This document shows, piece after piece, positions 16,331 through 22,935 of a stretch of DNA of 23,474 bases. The stretch comes from UBA2093 sp049454855 (GTDB lineage Bacteria > Actinomycetota > Acidimicrobiia > Acidimicrobiales > Ilumatobacteraceae): the NCBI GenBank assembly GCA_049454855.1, contig JBMUAQ010000023.1:1-23474 (forward strand), given 5' to 3'. Position numbers and translations under genes: made by a program. Position 1 is the first letter of the stretch; every line of letters begins with the position of its first letter. The notes under the pieces are model-generated. The model was not told the DNA's origin. It searched no databases and was given only the letters and a program-made list of their open reading frames with translations.

Positions 16331-16359
16331 GCGGACTGCCGCTTGGCGGCCCCGGGCTG

Positions 16360-16821
16360 TCAGGCCTGTCGGTTGGCCTCTTCCACGGCGGCGACCAGCT
16401 CAGAAACGGGGCGGTAGGTGAGCCCGGCGATGGCCCGGTGTGCATACCGGATGACACCCTTGGCATCGACAACGAACACACTCCGTCGGGGGAAGCCGAG
16501 CGGCCCGACCGTGCCGTAGGCATCGGCGACCTTCTTGTCGACATCGGCCAGCAGCGGGAACCCGAACCCGTGCTTGCCGGAGAACGACTCGTGGCTCGAG
16601 ATGTCCTGGGCGGAGATGGCGAGCACCTGCGCCCCCACGTTGTTGAACGCGCCGAGCTCGTCGTTGTAGGAGTTCAGCTGCTTCGTGCAGACCGGCGAGT
16701 CGTCACCCGGGTAGAACACGATGACCACCGCCTTGCCCCTGTACGACGAGAGGGTGTGGGTGACCCCGCCCGTGCCGGGAAGTGTGAAGTCCGGGGCGAT
16801 GTCCCCGATGCCGACGGCCAT
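16360..16821 (-). CDS. bcp: Bcp/PrxQ-type peroxiredoxin with a single cysteine
   Basis: Thiol peroxidase that reduces hydrogen and organic peroxides. It is 153 residues with a thioredoxin fold: the opening IAPDFTLPG, then VFYPGDDSPVCTKQL with peroxidatic C45 and P38, and an arginine-bearing GFPRRSVFVVD strand. The usual P-x3-T-x2-C has Ser42 in place of Thr. C45 is the only cysteine in the protein, so the resolving cysteine that Bcp/PrxQ often carries five residues later is absent; it would act as a one-cysteine enzyme, like mycobacterial AhpE, needing an external thiol. The start ATG 16821 overlaps the yebC stop by one base (TGATG), with GGAGGAGG seven bases upstream. It is last in the pdxS-pdxT-yebC-bcp unit. 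Confidence 0.9.
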   Translation of the reverse strand: MAVGIGDIAPDFTLPGTGGVTHTLSSYRGKAVVIVFYPGDDSPVCTKQLNSYNDELGAFNNVGAQVLAISAQDISSHESFSGKHGFGFPLLADVDKKVADAYGTVGPLGFPRRSVFVVDAKGVIRYAHRAIAGLTYRPVSELVAAVEEANRQA

Positions 16822-17567
16822 CAGCCGACCTCCTCCATGAGCGATTCCGGGATGTCGAAGTTGGCGAACACGTCCTGCACGTCATCATTGTCGTCCAGCG
16901 CGTCCATGATCCGGAGGATGCTGCGAGCGTCGTCACGGTCGGACACCTCGATCGTGGTGGACGACACCATGGTGCTCTCGGCCGAGAGAACCGGGACACC
17001 CGAGCTCTCGAGTGCATCCTTCACGTCGTACACCTGCGACGGGTCGGTCAGGACGCGCCAGCTCGAGCCGTCCCGCTCGACGTCGTCGGCGCCGGCCTCG
17101 AGGGCAGCGGACACGACCGCGTCCTCGTCGGTCTCCCCGCCCACGAGGACGACGCCCCGTCGGGAGAACTGCCAGCCCACGGCGCCCGGCTCGGCCATTG
17201 CGCCGCCGAGTTTCGTGAAGATCGACCGCACGTCGGATGCAGTGCGGTTGCGGTTGTCGGTGAGAACCTCGATGAGCATCGCCACGCCGCCCGGTGCGTA
17301 CGCCTCGTACGTGATCGACTCGTAGTTGGCCGCGCCTGTCTCTCCCGTCCCCCGCTTGATGGCCCGGTCGATGGCGTCCTTCGTCATCTGGGCGGCCTTC
17401 GCCTTCAGGACCTGCGTGCGCAGCGTGGCGTTGGAGTCAATGTCACCACCGCCGAGGCGCGCTGCGACCTCGATCTGCCGCGCGAGCTTCGCGAACAACT
17501 TCCCGCGGGCCTTGTCTGCCGCGCCCTTCTTGTGCTTGATCGTCGCCCATTTCGAGTGACCCGACAT
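16821..17567 (-). CDS. yebC: YebC/TACO1-family protein
   Basis: Conserved cytoplasmic protein, described in the literature either as a transcriptional regulator or as a translation factor that relieves stalling at proline runs. It is 248 residues, the standard length. The N-terminus MSGHSKWATIKHKKGAADKA is the family hallmark, followed by FAKLARQIEVAARLGG and YEAYAPGGVAMLIEVLTDN. The start is two bases after the pdxT stop with GGGAAGGG upstream. In actinobacteria yebC commonly sits between pdxT and ruvC, as here, although a peroxiredoxin gene intervenes in this window. Confidence 0.95.
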   Translation of the reverse strand: MSGHSKWATIKHKKGAADKARGKLFAKLARQIEVAARLGGGDIDSNATLRTQVLKAKAAQMTKDAIDRAIKRGTGETGAANYESITYEAYAPGGVAMLIEVLTDNRNRTASDVRSIFTKLGGAMAEPGAVGWQFSRRGVVLVGGETDEDAVVSAALEAGADDVERDGSSWRVLTDPSQVYDVKDALESSGVPVLSAESTMVSSTTIEVSDRDDARSILRIMDALDDNDDVQDVFANFDIPESLMEEVG

Positions 17568-17569
17568 GC

Positions 17570-18154
17570 TCAGACCCTTCCCGGTTCCCTGACGGTGGAC
17601 ACAAAGTAGCGGTGCAACGCCCCGTCACCCGAGAGTTCGGGGTGGAATGCGGCGGCCAGGGCGCCGCCCGAGCGAACGAGAACGGGTTCGTCGCCGATGC
17701 TCGCGAGCACCTCGACGCCCTCCCCCACCCGCTCGATGCGCGGCGCCCGGATGAACACACCCCGCACGTCGCCCACCCCGGTGTGCAGGTCGGTCTCGAA
17801 CGAGTCCACCTGGCGGCCGTAGGCATTCCGCCGCACGTCGATGTCGATCGCCGCGAAACTCGACTGGTCCGGACGGCCGTCCATGATCCGGGCGGCGAGG
17901 AGGATCATCCCCGCACACGTGCCGAAAACCGGCATGCCACCCGCGATCCGCTCCGCCACGGCACCTGCGAGACCTGTCGACTCGAGCAGCATCCACATGG
18001 TGCTCGACTCACCACCGGGCAGGACGAGACCGTCGACCCTCTCCAGGTCACGGACGGTGCGTACCTCCGAGGTGCGCGTGCCGAGAGAACCCAGAACCTC
18101 CACGTGCGCAGCGAACGCGCCCTGAAGTGCGAGCACACCGATCACAGGGTTCAC
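17570..18154 (-). CDS. pdxT: Pyridoxal 5'-phosphate synthase glutaminase subunit PdxT
   Basis: Releases ammonia from glutamine and passes it to PdxS for PLP synthesis. It is a class I glutamine amidotransferase of 194 residues. Visible features are the opening IGVLALQGAFAAHVEVL, LVLPGGESSTMWML (oxyanion region), the nucleophile C80 in FGTCAGMI, and H171 and E173 in FHPELSGD, which complete the triad. GTG 18154 has GGGAGG seven bases upstream. The gene starts 34 bases after the pdxS stop and ends two bases before yebC. Confidence 0.96.
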   Translation of the reverse strand: MNPVIGVLALQGAFAAHVEVLGSLGTRTSEVRTVRDLERVDGLVLPGGESSTMWMLLESTGLAGAVAERIAGGMPVFGTCAGMILLAARIMDGRPDQSSFAAIDIDVRRNAYGRQVDSFETDLHTGVGDVRGVFIRAPRIERVGEGVEVLASIGDEPVLVRSGGALAAAFHPELSGDGALHRYFVSTVREPGRV

Positions 18155-18188
18155 CTGGGGGCCTCCCGTCGGAACCGGGCACCGCGGG

Positions 18189-19088
18189 TCACCAGCCGCG
18201 CTGGGCGAACCGCTCGGCGGGGAGAAGTTCGTCGATGCCGATTCCCGTCATGGGGGCACCGAGTCCGCGACTCACCTTCGCGAGGATCTGCGGGTCACGG
18301 AAGTGCGTGGTGGCCTCCACGATCGCCTTCGCGCGGGGTGCGGGGTCGTCGCTCTTGAAGATGCCCGAGCCGACGAACACTGCCTCGGCCCCGAGCTGCA
18401 TGGCGAGCGCCGCATCAGCGGGCGTCGCGATTCCGCCGGCACAGAAGATCGGCACGGGGAAACGGCCTGTCTCTGCAATCTCCTGCACGAGGGGCAGCGG
18501 GGCCTGCAGCTGCTTGGCCCACTGGAACAGTTCGGCCTGGTCGGCCTGGGTGATCTTGCGGATGTCACCGAGGATCGAACGAAGGTGCCGCACGGCCTCG
18601 ACGATGTTGCCGGTGCCGGCCTCGCCCTTGGAACGGATCATGCTGGCGCCCTCGCTCACACGGCGAAGGGCCTCACCGAGGTTGGTGGCGCCGCACACGA
18701 ACGGGACGGTGAACGCGAACTTGTCGATGTGGTGCGTCTCGTCTGCCGGTGTGAGCACCTCGGACTCGTCGACGAAGTCGACCCCGAGCGACTCGAGGAT
18801 CTGTGCCTCGACGAAATGCCCGATGCGTGCCTTGGCCATCACCGGGATGCGCACGGCCGCCTGGATTCCCTCGATCATCTCGGGGTCGCTCATTCGCGCC
18901 ACTCCACCGTCGCGGCGGATGTCGGCGGGCACCCGCTCCAGCGCCATGACGGCGCACGCGCCCGCGTCCTCGGCGATGCGTGCGTGCTCGGGGGTGACGA
19001 CGTCCATGATGACGCCGCCCTTCAGCATCTCGGCCAGGCCGCGCTTCACACGCGCCGTTCCGACGGACTGGTCAGGGGTGGAGGTCAT
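18189..19088 (-). CDS. pdxS: Pyridoxal 5'-phosphate synthase lyase subunit PdxS
   Basis: Builds PLP from ribose 5-phosphate, glyceraldehyde 3-phosphate and ammonia delivered by PdxT. It is a (beta/alpha)8 barrel of 299 residues. The key residues are all present: D29 (GGVIMDV), K86 (VMAKARIGH) and K154 (MIRSKGEAGTGN), each five positions later than D24, K81 and K149 of B. subtilis PdxS as I recall them. Also present are the phosphate-binding GGIATPADAAL and GAEAVFVGSGIFKS. The start ATG 19088 has no Shine-Dalgarno sequence; TACGCT lies 7 bases upstream. It heads the pdxS-pdxT-yebC-bcp unit, 43 bases after the upstream lipoprotein gene. Confidence 0.97.
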   Translation of the reverse strand: MTSTPDQSVGTARVKRGLAEMLKGGVIMDVVTPEHARIAEDAGACAVMALERVPADIRRDGGVARMSDPEMIEGIQAAVRIPVMAKARIGHFVEAQILESLGVDFVDESEVLTPADETHHIDKFAFTVPFVCGATNLGEALRRVSEGASMIRSKGEAGTGNIVEAVRHLRSILGDIRKITQADQAELFQWAKQLQAPLPLVQEIAETGRFPVPIFCAGGIATPADAALAMQLGAEAVFVGSGIFKSDDPAPRAKAIVEATTHFRDPQILAKVSRGLGAPMTGIGIDELLPAERFAQRGW

Positions 19089-19095
19089 GTCCCGA

Positions 19096-19101
19096 AGCGT
19101 A
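19096..19101 (-). promoter_or_regulatory. Putative -10 box (TACGCT) of pdxS, leaderless type
   Basis: TACGCT fits TANNNT and ends 7 bases before the pdxS ATG, in the 43-base gap after the DUF3048 gene. There is no Shine-Dalgarno sequence between it and the start. Confidence 0.6.
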
Positions 19102-19131
19102 CCGACGCCGGACGGGGAGACCGCCGACCGG

Positions 19132-20235
19132 TCAGATGGCCGGCCAGGCCACCTTCTTCGGGTCGACGCCCGGGTCGACCTTCGCGAGCGTGTTCTTGAA
19201 GGCCAGTTCGATCCAGGTGCGGCCGGGGGTCATCCGCACCACCGCACCGTTCGAGTCGGTGAACGTGAACACGTCCTTCTGCTCGGCCCGCTCCCAGTTG
19301 ATCGGGATGATGGTCCCGTTGGTGAGCACGAAGCCCGTGCCCTTGCCGGTGGTCTGTGCCTCCGGGCTCTTGCGGTCGGCCCAGCTGCGCTTGTAGGTGC
19401 AGTACAGGACGATGACGTTCTTCGCGTTCACCTGGTCGACGGGGGTCACACCCTCCGCCGACATGTGGGGCTCGAGCTCGCGCTTCAGGTTCTCCGTGAA
19501 CCGGATGAACTGACCCGCGGCCGCGTCCCACTTCCAGTACACCTTCACGTTGTACATGTGAACCTTGGCACCGTCGACCGGTGCGGCAGTGGTGGGCATG
19601 GCATCACTCACACCGCGGAAGAGGAACTGCGCGGGCGGCGGACCGGAGCCCTCGGGGGCGAGCGACCAGCCCTTGGTGGTGCTCGCGTACAGGTTGTGCG
19701 GGATCTTGCGCGCCTTCTCGCGGTAGTACCCGGCCTTGCCCTTCGATGCGGAGTGACCGATGTTCACGAGGTCGCTGCGGTTGATGACCTGGGTGACGCG
19801 GTAGTTGCCCCCGCTCCACATGAAGAGCGGCTTGTTGTACGAACCGAGGAAGATCTTGTCCTGTGTGCGGCCGCTCCTCAGCGGGCCGACGGGGTCGCTG
19901 CCGTCACTGTGGAACACGGCGGCGAAACGGGTCAGGCCCTCCACGTTCTCCTCGATGACGACGTCTGCCTTGTTGAGCCCCGCCTGCGGGCGTGCATTCG
20001 GGTGGTTGTCGATCTTTGCCACCAGTGCGGGCCGGACCGCCTTTGCGGGGTCGTCGACCGGCAGGCCGGTGAGCGGGTACAGGGTGGGCGGCGCGACGGA
20101 GACCGTGGTGTCGGCCCCGACTGCCGGCTCGGTGGTGGCGGCATCCCCGGAGCCACCGCTGCACGACGCAAGAACCGGTGCCAGAAGTGCGGCGGCCACG
20201 GCGAATGCTGTCTTCCTGCTGCGGTGCGTTCTCAT
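19132..20235 (-). CDS. DUF3048 (YerB-like) lipoprotein
   Basis: Secreted, probably membrane-anchored protein of unknown function. It is 367 residues. A basic start and hydrophobic segment end in the lipobox LASC (C25), followed by a Ser/Thr/Gly-rich linker. The DUF3048 N-terminal domain is recognised by the PLTGLPVDD opening, then RPALVAKIDNHPNARPQAGL, ADVVIEENVEGLTRFAAVF and PVGPLRSGR. The C-terminal DUF3048_C region includes YNVKVYWKWDAAAGQF and the final TPGRTWIEL segment. The start follows the htpX stop by one base with AAGGA upstream, so it is read together with htpX. B. subtilis YerB belongs to the same family; no biochemical role is assumed. Confidence 0.88.
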   Translation of the reverse strand: MRTHRSRKTAFAVAAALLAPVLASCSGGSGDAATTEPAVGADTTVSVAPPTLYPLTGLPVDDPAKAVRPALVAKIDNHPNARPQAGLNKADVVIEENVEGLTRFAAVFHSDGSDPVGPLRSGRTQDKIFLGSYNKPLFMWSGGNYRVTQVINRSDLVNIGHSASKGKAGYYREKARKIPHNLYASTTKGWSLAPEGSGPPPAQFLFRGVSDAMPTTAAPVDGAKVHMYNVKVYWKWDAAAGQFIRFTENLKRELEPHMSAEGVTPVDQVNAKNVIVLYCTYKRSWADRKSPEAQTTGKGTGFVLTNGTIIPINWERAEQKDVFTFTDSNGAVVRMTPGRTWIELAFKNTLAKVDPGVDPKKVAWPAI

Positions 20236-20236
20236 C

Positions 20237-21142
20237 TCACAGTTCCTTCAGTCGTGCGATCCGCTCCTCGAGCGGCGGGTGCGTGTTGAAGAGACTATGC
20301 AACCGGGGCCACCTGCCGCCGTCACCCACACCCGAGAGCGGCTGCTCGATCCACATGTGGGCCGTGGCCATCGAGGCAGAGTGGGTCACGGTGACGTCGT
20401 CGCGCAGCTTCTCGAGTGCGGCGATCAGGCCGGGCGGGTAGCGGGTCATCTGGCACGCCGACACATCCGCCAGCGACTCACGGTTGCGACTCACCGCTGC
20501 CTGCATGAGCCTGGCGAGCAACGGCGCGACGATCAACAGCACGAGACCGAACAGCGCGAGCGGGTTCGACGAGTCCCGGCGGGCACCCTCGCGTGCGCCC
20601 CGCCCCCCGGTCCACCACATCCTCCGCATCGCGATGTCGGCAAGCACTGCCACGGCACCCACGAGCGTGACAGCGAGAGTGGACACAAGGATGTCGTAGT
20701 TGCGGATGTGGGACAGTTCGTGGGCAATCACCCCCTCGAGTTCGACCCGGTTCATCCGGTCGAGGAGACCGGTGGTCACCGCGATCGCGGCGTGCTGGGG
20801 GTTCCTGCCCGTGGCAAATGCGTTCGGCGCGGGGTCGTCGATCACATAGACGCCGGGCTTCGGGAGACCGCCCGCGATGCAGAGGCCCTCCACGAGGTTG
20901 TGGAGCCTCGCGAATGTCACGGGGTCTGCCGGCCGGGCCCGGCTCACGGCCAGCGCGATACGGTCGGCCTTCCAGTACGAGCCGAAGGCCATCGCACCCG
21001 CGACGCACAGTGCGACGACGGTGCCGAGCGTGCCCTGCCCCACCAGCACGCCGACCGCGGCACCGACGAGGAGCAGCAGCACCACGAACGTCGACATGAG
21101 CAACGCGGTGCGGCGCTTGTTGGATGCGATGAGATCGTGCAT
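20237..21142 (-). CDS. htpX: Membrane zinc metalloprotease HtpX (M48B)
   Basis: Membrane-bound protease involved in quality control of membrane proteins. It is 301 residues. Two N-terminal membrane segments (about 13-34 and 39-55) precede the zinc-binding HELSH (H141, E142, H145) with the third ligand E222 in NRESLADVSA. Two further hydrophobic segments lie at about 153-171 and 194-212, and the usual C-terminal FNTHPPLEERIARL is present. ATG 21142 has no Shine-Dalgarno sequence; TAGGCT lies 9 bases upstream. Neighbouring lemA is a common genomic partner of htpX, and the DUF3048 gene follows after one base. Confidence 0.95.
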   Translation of the reverse strand: MHDLIASNKRRTALLMSTFVVLLLLVGAAVGVLVGQGTLGTVVALCVAGAMAFGSYWKADRIALAVSRARPADPVTFARLHNLVEGLCIAGGLPKPGVYVIDDPAPNAFATGRNPQHAAIAVTTGLLDRMNRVELEGVIAHELSHIRNYDILVSTLAVTLVGAVAVLADIAMRRMWWTGGRGAREGARRDSSNPLALFGLVLLIVAPLLARLMQAAVSRNRESLADVSACQMTRYPPGLIAALEKLRDDVTVTHSASMATAHMWIEQPLSGVGDGGRWPRLHSLFNTHPPLEERIARLKEL

Positions 21143-21151
21143 GGGAACCCG

Positions 21152-21157
21152 AGCCTA
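21152..21157 (-). promoter_or_regulatory. Putative -10 box (TAGGCT) of htpX, leaderless type
   Basis: TAGGCT followed by CG ends 9 bases before the htpX ATG in the 29-base gap after lemA. The octamer TAGGCTCG is shared with the relA and yajC promoters. It is not a stop codon of lemA. Confidence 0.55.
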
Positions 21158-21171
21158 GGAAGGCAGCGGTG

Positions 21172-21726
21172 TCAGAACGTGACTTTCGGCGGCTCCTGCG
21201 CCGCCGGGCCCGCCTCGAAGTACTCGCGGGGTCCGATGCCGGCGAGCCGCGCCACGAACACCCCCGGGATCTTCTGGATCGCGTTGTTCAGGCCGAGCAC
21301 CTCGTCGTTGTAGAACTGGCGCGCGTACGCAACCCGGCCCTCGGTGGCCGTGAGTTCCTCCTGCAGTGCGAGGAAGTTCTGGTTCGCCTTCAGGTCGGGG
21401 TACGCCTCGGAGAGGGCGAACAGCTGCCGCAACGCCCCGGTGACGGCATTGTCGGCGCTCGCCTGGGCCGCCGGGGTGGACGGCGCCGCGAGAGCGGCCT
21501 GACGCGCGGTGATGACCGCATCGAACGTGGACTTCTCGTGCTGCGCGTAGCCCTTCACGGTCTCGACAAGGTTCGGCAGCAGGTCGAGACGCCGCTTCAG
21601 CTGCACGTCGATCTGGGACCATGCGTTGTCGACCCTGTTGCGCCGCTGGATGAGCGAGTTGTACAGCAGCACACCGCCCAGGAGCACGACCAGTGCGACG
21701 ACCAGAACGATGACACCGGTGCTCAT
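21172..21726 (-). CDS. lemA: LemA family protein
   Basis: Membrane-anchored helical protein of poorly known function. It is 184 residues from ATG 21726. One N-terminal membrane helix (about 3-24) leads into the family signature YNSLIQRRNRVDNAWSQIDV and RRLDLLPNLVETVKGYA, then long helices with an Ala-rich stretch and the conserved RVAYARQFYNDEVLGLNNAI. The start is fixed by GGGGAGAG five bases upstream; the in-frame extension to 21762 would cover that site. The gene lies 19 bases after the pimA-like stop and 29 bases before htpX. Confidence 0.93.
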   Translation of the reverse strand: MSTGVIVLVVALVVLLGGVLLYNSLIQRRNRVDNAWSQIDVQLKRRLDLLPNLVETVKGYAQHEKSTFDAVITARQAALAAPSTPAAQASADNAVTGALRQLFALSEAYPDLKANQNFLALQEELTATEGRVAYARQFYNDEVLGLNNAIQKIPGVFVARLAGIGPREYFEAGPAAQEPPKVTF

Positions 21727-21745
21727 GATGACTCTCCCCTGCTGG

Positions 21746-22918
21746 TCAGCGCCCCGGCGCATTGCGTGCCGGTCGGGAACGGCGCAGGAACCGGCCCTCG
21801 AACCGCCTCAGCATACGGGGCACCTCGATGACGGTGACGTCGCTCGCCTCGAGCACGAGGGCACGTCGGTAGATCTCCACGTAGTTGTCGGCGAGCGTGT
21901 CCATCGAGTACTTCTTCGCCTTCTCCACGCCGGCCGCGACGAGTCGTGAGGACAACCGGGGGTCGGCAAGCACCCGTGCCAGTGCGGCGGCGAGGGCCTC
22001 CGGGTTCTGGGGCTCCACGAGGATGGAGTCGACATCGTGCGTGGCCACGTTCGTGTACCCGTCGATGCGGCTCGCCACCACCGGAACAGACGACGCCATC
22101 GCCTCGAGAAGCACGATTCCGAAGGATTCGCCGCGCAGTGACGGTGCACAGAACGCGCGGGCGGAGCGCAACCGGCGGATCTTCTCCTCATCGGTGATGC
22201 GCCCGAGCCACTCGATGCGCGGGTCGTCACGGTGGCGCGCCCTCAGTTCCGCGGTCTCGGGACCTTCGGAGGCCACCCACAGGCGCACGTCCGCCGGCAG
22301 ATGCGCCATCGCCTCCAGCAGCACGCCGAGCCCTTTGCGCGGCTCGTGGCGACCGATGTAGAAGACCGCATTTTCACGCGGGAGCTCGGGCCCGTCGAAG
22401 ACCTCGAGCTCGATCCCGTTGAACAGCACCTCGTACTCACCGCCCACGTAGCGCCTGGCGAGATCCACCGCGTCCTTCGACACCGCGACGCGGATGTCGA
22501 TGCGCGACGCGATGCGGGTGAGTTGCCGGTTGAACACGCGGTACGCAGCCGAGTCTCCCGCCGAATGGAACGTGGCCACCACCGGCGCCAGCTTCATGAG
22601 CACCGCGCTGAGCGACGGACCAGGCACGAGCGGCTCGTGAACGTGCAGTACATCGAACGCCTCGTCGTTCAGCGCACGGATCGTGCGCAGTGCGGCCGGC
22701 ACGTCTGGTGCCAGCGGCGCGATCGAACCGTTTGCTGCCGTCGGGAGACTGTTGCCGAGCGGGGTGACGAAACTCTCCGGGGGCGGGCCGTCGCACGGGC
22801 CGAGCACACGCACCTCGTGCCCCTTGGCGCGCATCGCACGGGCGAGACCGAGCACCTGCTGTTGCACTCCGCCCGGCACCGAGAGGCTGTAGGGACACAC
22901 CATCCCGATGCGCAGCAT
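21746..22918 (-). CDS. pimA: GT4 glycosyltransferase, PimA-like phosphatidylinositol mannosyltransferase
   Basis: Probably transfers mannose from GDP-mannose to phosphatidylinositol on the inner face of the membrane. It is 390 residues. The opening MLRIGMVCPYSLSVPGGVQQ is close to mycobacterial PimA, with the glycine loop at G16-G17. Also present are LHVHEPLVP, the catalytic-type H118 in ATFHSA, GRHEPRKGL (R190, K195; PimA donor-site residues) and the E-x7-E pair E264 and E272 in GESFGIVLLEAM. The last 23 residues are unusually rich in arginine and could help membrane binding. No pgsA or acyltransferase is in the window, so substrate is inferred from similarity. The start lies 17 bases from a divergent gene. 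Confidence 0.88.
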   Translation of the reverse strand: MLRIGMVCPYSLSVPGGVQQQVLGLARAMRAKGHEVRVLGPCDGPPPESFVTPLGNSLPTAANGSIAPLAPDVPAALRTIRALNDEAFDVLHVHEPLVPGPSLSAVLMKLAPVVATFHSAGDSAAYRVFNRQLTRIASRIDIRVAVSKDAVDLARRYVGGEYEVLFNGIELEVFDGPELPRENAVFYIGRHEPRKGLGVLLEAMAHLPADVRLWVASEGPETAELRARHRDDPRIEWLGRITDEEKIRRLRSARAFCAPSLRGESFGIVLLEAMASSVPVVASRIDGYTNVATHDVDSILVEPQNPEALAAALARVLADPRLSSRLVAAGVEKAKKYSMDTLADNYVEIYRRALVLEASDVTVIEVPRMLRRFEGRFLRRSRPARNAPGR

Positions 22919-22923
22919 GGGGC

Positions 22924-22930
22924 TACGGTA
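22924..22930. promoter_or_regulatory. Shared bidirectional -10 element TACGGTA
   Basis: The plus strand reads TACGGT (22924-22929), ending 6 bases before ATG 22936. The minus strand reads TACCGT (22930-22925), ending 6 bases before ATG 22918. One 7-base element could therefore drive two leaderless genes in opposite directions across a 17-base gap. No other promoter room exists between the two starts. Confidence 0.6.
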
Positions 22931-22935
22931 CTGCC

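Noticed and set aside
18127..20289. 720-codon plus-strand open frame antisense to pdxS and the DUF3048 gene
   Set aside because: Spans two unrelated genes on the other strand and shows no domain or ribosome site; a GC artefact.
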